The position numbers and the translations under genes were made by a program. From DATJHM01 sp963777355 (lineage in GTDB: Bacteria; Chloroflexota; Ktedonobacteria; Ktedonobacterales; Ktedonobacteraceae): 64,000 nt of DNA. The stretch is taken from the NCBI GenBank assembly GCA_963777355.1, contig CAVZQK010000002.1:124001-188000 (forward strand). The letters run 5' to 3'. This document shows, one piece after another, positions 1 to 8,145 of this stretch. How positions within the stretch are numbered: the first letter of the stretch is position 1; each line of letters opens with the position of its first letter. Under the pieces are notes generated by a model. That model searched no databases. It was not told where the DNA came from and worked only from the letters and a program-made list of their open reading frames with translations.

Positions 1-19
1 TTGATGTAATTGTCATGAT

Positions 20-284
20 ATGAGAATCAAACAGCGATCATTAGAGGCCAAAACCGGTGATAAGGCAAGATCACTTGATGGTGTCAAACAGCTAAGCAAT
101 GCTATGCGCTATTTACGAGCGACTTATACTCAACAGTTTTTAGTACATTAATGGCAAAGAGACTGACGACCAGAAAACAATTTGTGGACCATTAAATATC
201 CGTATCATTTCTTTGTTGTCTTATAAATTGGGTATGACGGAGCTTCCACAGAAGGATATTGAAACATTGTTAACATGCGATTGA
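20..284 (+). pseudogene. Remnant of an unrecognised gene, two overlapping frames
   Basis: An ATG-initiated frame at 20-151 (about 43 residues, ending TYTQQFLVH) overlaps a second open frame (about 144-284, reading YINGKETDDQKTICGP and on to a TGA). The two read naturally as one protein broken by a one-base shift near 141-150. I do not recognise the family. It lies directly upstream of, and on the same strand as, a csx15-like gene, so a CRISPR-locus origin is possible but is only inferred from position. The gene may extend beyond the left edge of the window. Confidence 0.35.
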
Positions 285-326
285 TCCTGTTATGAAAGTC
301 AAAGTTTAACTAAAAGGAACTGTATA

Positions 327-706
327 ATGTTAATTTATGAATTTCTCACACCCCCTCACTCGAAGAACAACAAGCCCAGATAGAAGAACTCGCTCAGACT
401 CAGCTCGAAGAGGTTCGCACTATCCCGGTCCAGATAGACCAGAACGCATCACTCGCCGAACAGATTGTCTCTATCGTTGATGCCGCCAGGCTTTCGTCCG
501 AGGAGTGGCAGACGCGTACACTCGTTATCAATCCACCGGGATATGCTCCAGCCGCCTTTGTCTTGCTGGCAGAATTGCATGCACGCATGGGCCATTTCCC
601 GACATTGCTCCGTCTGCGTCCCAAATACGGAGCCACAACAACCTATGAAGTAGCAGAACTGCTTAATTTACAAAGTATCCGCGAGCGGGCACGGCAGAGA
701 CGCTAG
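327..706 (+). pseudogene. csx15: Csx15-like CRISPR-associated protein, frameshifted near its start
   Basis: From about 341 to the TAG at 704-706 the frame reads a compact protein of roughly 120 residues. It contains EEQQAQIEELAQTQLEEVR, a long SSEEWQTRTLVINPPGYAP stretch, LLAELHARMGHFPTLLRLRP and YEVAELLNLQSIRERAR. This matches my knowledge of the Csx15 family, small proteins of type III CRISPR loci predicted to act as ring nucleases that degrade cyclic oligoadenylate. The plausible start (ATG at 327, reading MLIYEF) is in a different frame, and the productive frame is closed by a TGA at 338-340. One base is therefore missing or extra around 336-342. It converges on the gene at 715. The family call is from memory of the motif pattern and was not searched. 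Confidence 0.68.
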
Positions 707-714
707 AGTTCCGA

Positions 715-1404
715 TCAGGCAGCTTGAAGCAATGCTCGAACCAATGGATGCACGATTTGCTGAAATGCTGAGCGTTCTGGCTGGAAAAGTGTGCCAATAA
801 AAAAGGGATGCTGATCAATCTCAATAATCCGAGCATTGCCATCAGCGTCTGCTCCAGTGACATGCAATCCGCCTTGTTTAAGCGCAGGCCAAAATTGGGC
901 GTTTGGACCATAATTACAGGTGCCGTATTGTTCGGTGATTTCATGCGTTCCGTAAATACCCGCAACACGTGAGCCAGGAGTTAATAGACAGGTGGTGATG
1001 ATTTCCGTATTCGAGCAGACGAGGGGTGTAATCAGTAGCACTGAAGCGTCAGGATGTTCTTCTGCGTGATCTGCTTCACTTATCCCTAGAACATTCCTGG
1101 CATATTCAATAATCATATACTGACAGCCACCGCATGTTCCGAGGGTTGGAATATGGCGCTCACGTGCATATTTGAGAGCGCGAATGGCTCCATCCATGCT
1201 GGCATAGGGAGTATTTGGAACAAACCACAGCGCTTGATACGCTGCCAGCTTTTGCTCAGTATCTTGTTCTAATGAGGGAGTCGCTAACCACTCGGTCTCG
1301 AATTGATAGGAAAGGTCATGTGCTGCCAGTTCGAGGGCCTGCGGAATTGCTACATGTGCCTTGACTTCTTGTTTCCATTCACCAATCAGTCCGATACAAA
1401 TCAT
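715..1404 (-). CDS. CTP-synthase C-terminal-like class I glutamine amidotransferase
   Basis: This is a 229-residue protein equivalent to the glutaminase half of CTP synthase with no synthetase domain. The nucleophile elbow is seen as LGTCGGCQYMIIEYARNVLG near residues 107-126, with the cysteine of GTCGG as the expected catalytic nucleophile. A late HPFFIGTLFQPE segment corresponds to the region carrying the His and Glu of the triad (usual form HPFFxxxxxHPE), but here the final H-P-E reads Q-P-E, so the triad looks incomplete. The family is often listed as CTP synthase C-terminal region-related (seleno)protein, and its substrate is unknown. The upstream ribosome site is weak. It ends 8 bases from the csx15-like gene, which runs towards it. 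Confidence 0.75.
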   Translation of the reverse strand: MICIGLIGEWKQEVKAHVAIPQALELAAHDLSYQFETEWLATPSLEQDTEQKLAAYQALWFVPNTPYASMDGAIRALKYARERHIPTLGTCGGCQYMIIEYARNVLGISEADHAEEHPDASVLLITPLVCSNTEIITTCLLTPGSRVAGIYGTHEITEQYGTCNYGPNAQFWPALKQGGLHVTGADADGNARIIEIDQHPFFIGTLFQPERSAFQQIVHPLVRALLQAA

Positions 1405-1457
1405 AGGTATCTCATGCTTTCTTTTTTGCTGGCCCTGATTCTAGCTTATAAAGTTAA

Positions 1458-1488
1458 AACACAGCACCCTTTGGACGGACGCTGTGTT
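1458..1488 (-). terminator. Hairpin terminator after the GrdB-like gene
   Basis: An 8-bp perfect stem (AACACAGC at 1458-1465 with GCTGTGTT at 1481-1488) has a 15-base loop. Read on the minus strand it follows the stop of the gene at 1557-2243 and is followed by TTAACTTT. A weak-to-moderate intrinsic terminator is the simplest reading. Confidence 0.5.
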
Positions 1489-1556
1489 CCCACGCTTTTC
1501 CTGCTATACCAGGTAACTTCCCTCACAGAAGGTCTGTCTCGTTTTCGGAGTCCTTC

Positions 1557-2243
1557 TCAGATTTTTACAGCGTAGGTTGGATAAGCGATCTCCCAGATCT
1601 GCCCCGGCTCCTCACGCGTCTCCCAGCGCCGTAGCGCGTCGAGCAGGACCTGGCGCTGAAGCTCAACCTGATGCGCACCCCCCAGGCTGTTGCCTTGCCG
1701 GAAGCCTACCGGGTAAATAGCTCGCGGCGTACCCCCCTGCCGACTACTTTCAGGCTCAACCGAAATATGCACCGTGGGAATACCAACCATCTCAATTTCG
1801 CGCTGGATGCCAACCGCAACTCTATGGCAGAGGGGACAACCAGCCGTAACAATCACACCATCAGCCTTCGAGCGCAACAAAATCTTCGCCATTTCGGGGG
1901 CCGCTCGCTCGTAGAGGTCCCGTAGATTCTGTGTGAAGCCAAATCCCAAATGCTTATCGCTCACTCCCCCTATAATACCCTCAGCCGCCAGCTCGCGTAA
2001 ACGATCAATGGGGAAGACCGTATTGATATCTTGCTCTGCGTCCGTGTGGTCATAATGCTCATGGGTTATCATAAGCTGGCTGGCCTCAACCGTCCCCGGA
2101 AGAATGCGCCAGGTGTTGTCATTCTCAACATACGGCTCCTGCTCGTGGAGATGCACACCCGTTGTCGTGACCAGCGCGAAGACGCTCTCTTTCAACTCCC
2201 GAAAACGCGGCGTATAGGGGATGCAGCGTTTAGACATTACCAT
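1557..2243 (-). CDS. GrdB/PrdB-like reductase subunit, cysteine form
   Basis: This 228-residue protein resembles the glycine/sarcosine/betaine/D-proline reductase selenoprotein B family, truncated relative to full GrdB. N-terminal features include TTTGVHLHEQEPY and a histidine-rich ITHEHYDHTDAEQD, followed by PIDRLRELAAEGIIGGVSDKH. The redox site appears as GVIVTAGCPLCHR, where anaerobic reductases have selenocysteine; here it is an ordinary Cys and no in-frame TGA is present. Related short proteins occur in aerobic bacteria without the reductase partners, and none of the partners is present here. Function is unproven; a thiol-based reductase is inferred. Two in-frame ATGs (2243 and 2237) are possible starts. 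Confidence 0.72.
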   Translation of the reverse strand: MVMSKRCIPYTPRFRELKESVFALVTTTGVHLHEQEPYVENDNTWRILPGTVEASQLMITHEHYDHTDAEQDINTVFPIDRLRELAAEGIIGGVSDKHLGFGFTQNLRDLYERAAPEMAKILLRSKADGVIVTAGCPLCHRVAVGIQREIEMVGIPTVHISVEPESSRQGGTPRAIYPVGFRQGNSLGGAHQVELQRQVLLDALRRWETREEPGQIWEIAYPTYAVKI

Positions 2244-2430
2244 GTCATCTATCCTCTCTTTGAATGAGCCAGAGATGGCTCAACAGAAAACTTCCCTTTG
2301 GAAATACTGGTTGTTCACTGCCATTATTATACCCCGTTTACGCTGTTGAGCTGTTTTGGATGGGGAATATTTAGCGAGGGAGGACACACTCTCCCGGACA
2401 CAATTTCTCCCGTTGGCAAAAAAAACTTTT

Positions 2431-2479
2431 GTAGGGACGGCTGTTGATCTCAGTTCGCAGCGAGAGGGGCTCTCACCTG
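2431..2479 (+). repeat. Family B dispersed intergenic repeat, degenerate copy
   Basis: It begins GTAGGGACGGCTGTT and ends GCAGCGAGAGGGG, matching both ends of the fuller copy at 47781-47832. The central part is diverged and the CCGTCCC arm of the internal palindrome is lost. Confidence 0.55.
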
Positions 2480-2573
2480 GACCCTTCGGTGCCAGGTTGG
2501 GTGTAGGCTTGCGTCGCTCTTTCTCTTTGGCCAGAACCTGTATTTTTATTTAAATGAATAGTAGGGAGATTGC

Positions 2574-2596
2574 ACAAAAGTTTGAAGTTATGACGT
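2574..2596 (+). repeat. 23-base motif, copy 1, upstream of diguanylate cyclase
   Basis: The motif begins ACAAAAGTTTGAAGTTATG. It matches 4031-4053 at 20 of 23 positions. Each copy lies 100-140 bases upstream of a start codon on the same strand (2693 and 4188), so it could be a shared regulatory site or the mark of a local duplication. Confidence 0.4.
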
Positions 2597-2692
2597 CTCG
2601 TAAATACTCTTTTGTGCCGATGATAAGAAGTAACACCTGTGGCTGGGTAGCTTTTGTTTCTGTTGAGCACAAAGAGAGGGTATTAACTAAAG

Positions 2693-3982
2693 ATGAAGGG
2701 CATTCTCTCAAGAAAAGGCGTAGTAAAATTTACCCATCTATTACTCCACTCTATTCTAATTGCTGTGGCGTACTGGTTCCGCTTTACTGCCCCTGAAACG
2801 TCGCCAGTGGCTGCATCTCTTATAGACAAAGAAGTTGTGCGGCGTGGAAAGTTAACCAGCATAGTTCTCTCTATTATCCTCAGCGTCGCAGTCTGCAACA
2901 TACCTGTAATTGTCTCTATGGGAAATATCCTCCTGACAATTGTATACGCATGTATTTTATTTTTTATAGCTATCGCTGCCCCTCTGAATCGACGAGGTAA
3001 GACGACATTGGCCGGACTGGTCGTTATTGGGAACATCGAAATCGCTCTGCTTGCGATTCTGCTGATCTATCCTGGCGGCCTGAATATTTCTGCACTGCCC
3101 CTGCTGAGCTTCCTGATTATGCCAACGCTCCTTGCTGTCTCGATGTTACCTGCATGGAGTGTTTTTCCTGTTGCCCTTACCAATATCAGTATTATCTACG
3201 GATCTATCTACTTTTTGCCAAAGGCACCTGCGTTGCAAGCGCTCCTTTCTTCTTCTCCTCAGACAATTTTTGGTATGCCTATCATTTTACAACTTATAGT
3301 TTCAGCAATCTCCTTCTTATGGGTTCGTGGGACGCTACAGGGGATCAAAGAAGCTGACAGAGCTGATGAGCTGGATCGGTTGTACCAGGAACTGGCTCGT
3401 GTGGCAGAGAGGGATGCTATTACTGGTCTACCTAACCATCGGGTTATTATGAAGCATATGTTGGAAGAACTTGCCGAATGTGAACAGACGCAACAGACCA
3501 GTGCGATTATGTTCGTTGATCTTGACCACTTCAAACAGATTAATGATACCTGGGGGCATTTAGCGGGCGATGCTATTTTGCGTGAAGTTGGCCAGCGATT
3601 GCATATGGCGGTTGCTTCCTGCGGAATTGTGGGACGTTATGGGGGAGAAGAATTTGCTGTTGTGCTCAAAGGGAGTGATCTTAGCCATGCTCAGCAGATT
3701 GCTGAACAGGCCCGTATCGCCATTTCCAGTACTGAGTGTCTCTGGCAATCCGAAGATAAAAAGATCTCACTGACCGTCACTGCAAGTATTGGTATTGCCC
3801 TCTATGGTCTGCACGGGACAACTGCCACAACGCTGCTCGAACAGGCCGATCAGGCCATGTATTATGCGAAAAAGCATGGGCGTAATTGCGTCTCTATTGC
3901 GCGCGTCTCCAGTGAAGACGAACAAGAATGCATGCTCCAGCGGTTGTTGAGTGCTCGTATTCTTAGCATTGTAGCTTCGTGA
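2693..3982 (+). CDS. Membrane diguanylate cyclase (GGDEF)
   Basis: This 429-residue protein would make the second messenger cyclic di-GMP from two GTP. Residues 1-220 are about six hydrophobic segments, with no recognisable extracytoplasmic sensor. A short coiled linker (DELDRLYQELARVAERD) leads into a full GGDEF domain. Metal- and base-binding residues are visible as FVDLDHFKQINDTWGHLAGD (first Asp about residue 276), and the active site as GRYGGEEF (GGEEF at about 317-321), an active form of the motif. The usual RxxD inhibitory site five residues before GGEEF is absent (the sequence there is ASCG), so product inhibition is probably weak. Unpaired EAL or HD-GYP partners were not seen in the window. 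The gene appears to be monocistronic. Confidence 0.93.
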   Translation: MKGILSRKGVVKFTHLLLHSILIAVAYWFRFTAPETSPVAASLIDKEVVRRGKLTSIVLSIILSVAVCNIPVIVSMGNILLTIVYACILFFIAIAAPLNRRGKTTLAGLVVIGNIEIALLAILLIYPGGLNISALPLLSFLIMPTLLAVSMLPAWSVFPVALTNISIIYGSIYFLPKAPALQALLSSSPQTIFGMPIILQLIVSAISFLWVRGTLQGIKEADRADELDRLYQELARVAERDAITGLPNHRVIMKHMLEELAECEQTQQTSAIMFVDLDHFKQINDTWGHLAGDAILREVGQRLHMAVASCGIVGRYGGEEFAVVLKGSDLSHAQQIAEQARIAISSTECLWQSEDKKISLTVTASIGIALYGLHGTTATTLLEQADQAMYYAKKHGRNCVSIARVSSEDEQECMLQRLLSARILSIVAS

Positions 3983-4030
3983 TAGGAATAACCTCAATAT
4001 GCCTCTCTCGTCAGATACTGGCTCTTTTAT

Positions 4031-4053
4031 ACAAAAGTTTGAAATTATGGTGT
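4031..4053 (+). repeat. 23-base motif, copy 2, upstream of gene 4188
   Basis: It begins ACAAAAGTTTGAAATTATGG. See copy 1 at 2574-2596; the two differ at three positions. A second loose similarity (ACAAAGAG) follows downstream of both copies. Confidence 0.4.
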
Positions 4054-4187
4054 ATTTGGTGTTAAGCTTTGCAGTTGAAAGAGGTCTGATTCGGCTTCTA
4101 CACAAAGAGGATGCGGTTTCCCTTCTAGAGGATTGAGTATCTGACCTTCAAGATTTAGCAGTATTTTGAAATGAGGAGTAGGGATAT

Positions 4188-4664
4188 ATGTCCTTGAGCG
4201 ATCTGGCGAGTATTGCGATTATTGTGCAGGGCGTGCTTTTTATTGTCTCCATTGCTCTAGTCTGGTATCAGTTGCGAGAGAATACGCGCCTGATCAGAAC
4301 TGCTAACACGCAGAAATTGGTAGAGTTGTCCGCACCTTTTACGTTGCAACTGGCTCAGAATAGAGATCTGGCGCAACTCTGGAAACGAGGTGGACAGGGA
4401 GTGGACTCTCTCGATGAGATTGATCGAGAGCGCTATTTTAATTTATTGACCTGGTGGCTGATGCTGCACGAGAGTATTTACCATCAATGGAGCAAAAAAT
4501 TGATAGATCAGGATACTTTTCTCTCCTGGACTCGCGATCTGGAGTATTTTGCAAGCAGACAGAATCTCGGCGTCTACTGGGAGCGTATGAGTGGCTATTA
4601 TGAGGCTTCTTTCGCTAATCATGTGGCAACGATCATTGTGAGTTTAACGAAAGAAGAGAAGTGA
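4188..4664 (+). CDS. Small single-pass membrane protein of unknown function
   Basis: This is a 158-residue protein. Residues about 8-27 form one hydrophobic segment (SIAIIVQGVLFIVSIALVWY). A soluble helical domain with conserved-looking tryptophans follows (LLTWWLMLHESIYHQWSKK, LISWTRDLEYFASRQNLGVYWE). The topology suggests a membrane anchor with a cytoplasmic helical bundle, reminiscent of DUF6082-type proteins, but I cannot assign a role. The start is supported by GAGGAG 9-14 bases upstream. It sits alone between the diguanylate cyclase and an M20 deacylase. Confidence 0.7.
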   Translation: MSLSDLASIAIIVQGVLFIVSIALVWYQLRENTRLIRTANTQKLVELSAPFTLQLAQNRDLAQLWKRGGQGVDSLDEIDRERYFNLLTWWLMLHESIYHQWSKKLIDQDTFLSWTRDLEYFASRQNLGVYWERMSGYYEASFANHVATIIVSLTKEEK

Positions 4665-4781
4665 TATCTCAGAAAGCTTGTTGTATACGTTCAGGTCTGG
4701 TATGCTTGCCATAAACTTTTGCAGAAGAAAAAGGCAGTGATGCCGATAGTCAGGCAGTTCTGATAAAGGGGAGAGCGTTTG

Positions 4782-5999
4782 ATGTCTAGTAGTGAGCCAC
4801 TGGAGCGGAGCGCGTTATGGGAGTTATCACGTCAGCTAATCAGTTTTAATACCGTCAGTACCTTGAGTAATGAAGAGGCGGCGGCCTTTCTGGGGAATTA
4901 TCTGGAAGATCTGGGTTTTAGCGTCCACATTCTGCGTGAGACCGTTGATGGGGTAGTGAAGGATCAGGTGCTGGCCTGGATTGGACCAGAGGTGGCGGGT
5001 GGTTTGATTCTCTCCGGTCATATCGATATTGTTCCCTTTCTCGGACAGCCCGGCTGGACCGTTGATCCGCTTAAGATGAGCCATGATGGAGAGCGAATTT
5101 ATGGACGCGGCGTCTCTGATATGAAGGTCTTTCTGGCTCAGGCACTCCTGGCGGCAAAAGCAGTCCCTTTATCTGCTCTCAAACGACCATTGATGTTTAT
5201 TTTTACCTGCGACGAGGAGCTAGCTGGTCAGGGTTCAGAGCGCCTGGTCAGGTCGTTGCCTGGCGTCTTAGGTGATTTTCCCCTCCCTGAAGTGGCGCTG
5301 ATTGGCGAGCCAACCAACTTTGCTATCTATCCAGCTCATAAAGGCTATGCCTCTTTTGATATTCTTGTGCATGGTAAGGGTGGCCATAGTAGCGCCCCTC
5401 AGAAGGGTGTGAATGCGATTGAGAAGATGGCCGATGTCATGCAACTGCTCAGTGCATTTAATGCCGAATTATTGGATCAGGCGACAGATGAGAATAAGCA
5501 GCTCTTTCCCGACTATCCCGCTTCAGTCTTCAACTTTGGCTCGATTCAGGGGGGGCTGGCGGCGAATATGATTGCTGAAACCTGTCGTCTCACTGTGAGC
5601 GTGCGCATTACTCCCGATGATAGTCTGGAGACGTTTCTCTCTACACTGCGCGAGCGTATCGGGAAAAGCATTCTCCCGCAGCTTCAAGCGCTGGCTCCCG
5701 AAGGAAACATTCTCGTGGAGGATACTACTGCAACGCCACCATTGCTCTCGCCGAGGGACGCTGTCTTCTGTCAACTCCTCTGTCAGCTTATGGGGCAGAA
5801 AGCGGAGACGGGTGCACCCTATGCAACCGATGGGGGACAATTCCATCGTCTGGGCATTAACTCCTATATCTGTGGCCCAGGTGCGCTGGAGCAGGCCCAC
5901 CAGCCCAACGAAAGCATGCCCATTAGCAATTTTCTGAGTGGTCAGGAGAAGCTAGAGCAGATTATTCAGCGTTGGTGTCTCCGCGACGTGGAAAAGTAG
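4782..5999 (+). CDS. argE: M20 metallopeptidase, acetylornithine deacetylase-like (ArgE)
   Basis: This zinc amidohydrolase is 405 residues from the ATG at 4782. An upstream TTG at 4779 is less likely, because AAGGGGAG sits 8-9 bases before the ATG. The M20 metal site is clear: SGHIDIVPF (His about 80, Asp about 82), GRGVSDMK (Asp about 113) and FTCDEELAGQG (general base Glu about 145, metal Glu about 146). GEPTN and HKGYASFDILVHGKGGHSS mark the lid/dimerisation domain, and PYATDGGQFHR the late metal-ligand region. The overall pattern fits ArgE, which removes acetyl from N2-acetylornithine in arginine synthesis. No other arg gene is nearby, so another N-acyl amino acid is possible. Confidence 0.85.
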   Translation: MSSSEPLERSALWELSRQLISFNTVSTLSNEEAAAFLGNYLEDLGFSVHILRETVDGVVKDQVLAWIGPEVAGGLILSGHIDIVPFLGQPGWTVDPLKMSHDGERIYGRGVSDMKVFLAQALLAAKAVPLSALKRPLMFIFTCDEELAGQGSERLVRSLPGVLGDFPLPEVALIGEPTNFAIYPAHKGYASFDILVHGKGGHSSAPQKGVNAIEKMADVMQLLSAFNAELLDQATDENKQLFPDYPASVFNFGSIQGGLAANMIAETCRLTVSVRITPDDSLETFLSTLRERIGKSILPQLQALAPEGNILVEDTTATPPLLSPRDAVFCQLLCQLMGQKAETGAPYATDGGQFHRLGINSYICGPGALEQAHQPNESMPISNFLSGQEKLEQIIQRWCLRDVEK

Positions 6000-6066
6000 G
6001 AGAAGATCCTGCATTTCTTATAGTCTGTAGCTCTGATGAGAAAGCGGGTAGAAAGGGAGATCAAGC

Positions 6067-7653
6067 ATGGTTTATGACACCATTGTTCTGACATTTGCGC
6101 TCCTTGTCGTTATTGTGATTCTGGGATCACTGGCGGCTCGTATCCAGGTCCCTTACGCGGTTGTGCTGGTTGTTGGTGGTATGATTCTGGGTTTTATACC
6201 AGGACTGCCGCGTGTTGTGCTTGATCCAGACCTGGTACTGCTGCTGTTTCTGCCGCCACTGATTTATTCTTCGGCATGGTTTACTTCCTGGCAAAGTTTT
6301 CGACGTGCCCTCTTGCCAATTTTTCTGCAAGCTATCGGTCTGGTGTTGGTGACTACGATTCTGGTGGCTGTGGTTGCCCATGCTTTACGGCCCTCGTTAC
6401 CGTGGTCGGTGGCCTTTGTCCTGGGAGCAATCGTCTCGCCAACTGATACCGTGGCGGCAGGGACTATTATGCAGAGTGTGGGACTCTCTCATCAGATTAG
6501 CATCATTATAGAAGGAGAGAGCCTGGTTAATGATGCAACCTCTCTGGTGGCCTACCGTCTTGGTGTAGAGGCTGTATCTGGAGGAAGCTTCTCTCTCTGG
6601 GGCGCTTGCCTGCAATTTCTTTTTGTCAGTATTGGCGGGGCGCTTCTGGGTCTGGTGCTCGCCTTTCCTGTAGCCAAATTGCACACAAGGATAAATGATA
6701 CTCCCAGTCAGATCACTTTAATGGTAGCTACACCGTTCGCAACCTATCTCCTCGCCGAGGCTCTCGGTGTCTCTGGTGTTCTGGCTACCGTGACGGCGGG
6801 ACTTTATCTGGGGCGGCAATCGGCTATTTTTTTCTCGGCCAATACGCGCTTACAGGCAGATTCCTTCTGGAATGTGGTAGTTTTTCTCTTTAATGGACTG
6901 ATTTTTCTGCTGATTGGTCTGCAACTCAGGACTGTAGTGGAGCAGATTCACAATTCTTCTCTCCTCTTTCTTGTCGGGTATGGGCTTGTTGTGAGTCTGA
7001 CTGTGATCGCTGTTCGTATAGCCTGGTCATTTACTGCCAATAGTCTTTTGCGCTCCTTGAAGTTCTTCTATGGGAGACGTCCCGTCTCTCGACGTGCGGT
7101 GACTGTCATTAGTTGGGCGGGGATGCGTGGCGGTGTTTCGTTAGCAACCGCTTTAGCTTTACCTGAGACTCTTGGAAATGGTACAGCTTTTCCAGAGCGT
7201 GATCTGGTCATTTTTGTGACTTTTGTCGTCATTTTCGTCACTCTGGTTTTTCAGGGACTCACCTTTGCTCCGCTTATTCGTGCGATGCAGATGGGAAATG
7301 ATCCAGATATTGGGCGCGAGGCCATTGTAGCTTTACAAAAAGCCACAGAAGCAGCTCTGAGGAAGATTGATGAATTAGCAAAAGACTATCAGGATTCAGA
7401 AGAACTGGTCAAGCATGTGCGTTCGTACTATGAAAGGAAGCTGGGTCTGGTCAATGAATCGCTCGATACAGATAGGGATAGGGAAAAATACAGAATTAAT
7501 CGGGGGAACTACAAGCAACTTTTGCTGGATATCCGCCAGGAGGAGCGCCAGGTGCTTATTGACTTGCGGAACGAGGGCAATTTAGATGATACTGTTTTTC
7601 ATCGCATGGAGCGAGATTTTGATCTGGAGGAGGAGCGGCTGGAGGGCCGCTAA
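6067..7653 (+). CDS. Na+/H+ antiporter, CPA1 family
   Basis: This 528-residue protein has about twelve membrane segments in the first 410 residues and a charged cytoplasmic tail of roughly 110 residues. Diagnostic pieces are LLFLPPLIYSSAW, GAIVSPTDTVAA, the ion-site region IIEGESLVNDATSLVAYR (acidic Asn-Asp pair) and SWAGMRGGVSLATALALP, all typical of bacterial NhaP/YjcE-like exchangers. It would exchange cytoplasmic Na+ for external protons, supporting pH and salt homeostasis. The tail is rich in Glu, Arg and Lys and probably helical, and may regulate activity. GAAAGGGAGA precedes the start. It is probably in its own unit, 67 bases after the deacylase. Confidence 0.92.
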   Translation: MVYDTIVLTFALLVVIVILGSLAARIQVPYAVVLVVGGMILGFIPGLPRVVLDPDLVLLLFLPPLIYSSAWFTSWQSFRRALLPIFLQAIGLVLVTTILVAVVAHALRPSLPWSVAFVLGAIVSPTDTVAAGTIMQSVGLSHQISIIIEGESLVNDATSLVAYRLGVEAVSGGSFSLWGACLQFLFVSIGGALLGLVLAFPVAKLHTRINDTPSQITLMVATPFATYLLAEALGVSGVLATVTAGLYLGRQSAIFFSANTRLQADSFWNVVVFLFNGLIFLLIGLQLRTVVEQIHNSSLLFLVGYGLVVSLTVIAVRIAWSFTANSLLRSLKFFYGRRPVSRRAVTVISWAGMRGGVSLATALALPETLGNGTAFPERDLVIFVTFVVIFVTLVFQGLTFAPLIRAMQMGNDPDIGREAIVALQKATEAALRKIDELAKDYQDSEELVKHVRSYYERKLGLVNESLDTDRDREKYRINRGNYKQLLLDIRQEERQVLIDLRNEGNLDDTVFHRMERDFDLEEERLEGR

Positions 7654-7659
7654 TCCTAT

Positions 7660-8145
7660 TTACAATCCTCTTTTTTCAGCATGCTTTGCTTGATACATAC
7701 GCACATCTTCCTGCGTGACCTGTGAAAGTGGGGTGGGCAGTGCTGAGAGCGCAAACCAGCCAATTTCTGAACATTTTGTTGGTTCAAGAATCGTGGGAGG
7801 AGTGCTGGTGGCACAAGGATGCGCAATGAACGTTGGCGAGACCCAATGTTCACGTTCTTGAAGCAGAATATGGTTATTGACTCCCAACAGTTCAAGCAGC
7901 TCAATGTCCATGCCATATTCTTCCTTGAAATTCGCGCACAATCGCATCCTCCAGGGTTTCGCCAAAGGAGACTTTTCCCCTGGGAATTCCCAGGTTCCTC
8001 GTTCATTGAACGCATCAGAGCCTCTTTTGGCGAGAAACGCTTCTCCCTCTTCGTTGAAGACCATTGCGCCAACCCCAACACCGATACAGTCGCGTCCCGG
8101 AATCATCTGTGACTTCTCCTTCTGTGCTTTCCATTTCCAGTGCAT
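7660..8145 (-). pseudogene. Nudix hydrolase with two compensating frameshifts in the Nudix box
   Basis: The continuous 161-residue frame starts as a Nudix protein (GRDCIGVGVGAMVFNEEGEA, then RGTWEFPGE) and ends as one, but the catalytic helix reads nonsense (KSPLAKPWRMRLCANF). Reading the same bases one position over, from about 7977 to about 7926 on the minus strand, gives KVSFGETLEDAIVREF. Joined to the flanks this completes a perfect Nudix box, G-x5-E-x7-REF-x-EEYGM. One base is therefore missing near 7977-7980 (a GGGG run) and one is extra near 7923-7930. As written, the protein would lack the metal-binding Glu residues. Either the gene is inactive or the assembly has two errors. It follows the VOC gene directly (stop and ATG adjacent). 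Confidence 0.82.

Larger units (their letters stand above)
2244..2692. other. 449-base intergenic region holding a dispersed repeat
   Basis: I see no convincing gene here. The stretch holds a family B dispersed repeat beginning GTAGGGACGGCTGTT at 2431, followed by GCAGCGAGAGGGG and a GC-rich segment. It then holds one copy of a 23-base motif (2574-2596) that recurs at 4031. It must also carry the promoter of the diguanylate cyclase, but no unambiguous -35/-10 pair stands out. Confidence 0.6.

Noticed and set aside
1557..2243. Selenocysteine insertion in the GrdB-like gene
   Set aside because: The active-site codon is an ordinary Cys codon and no in-frame TGA or downstream hairpin is present.
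2560..2692. A c-di-GMP riboswitch in front of the diguanylate cyclase
   Set aside because: I could not find the conserved GEMM core or paired helices; only a short repeated motif is present.
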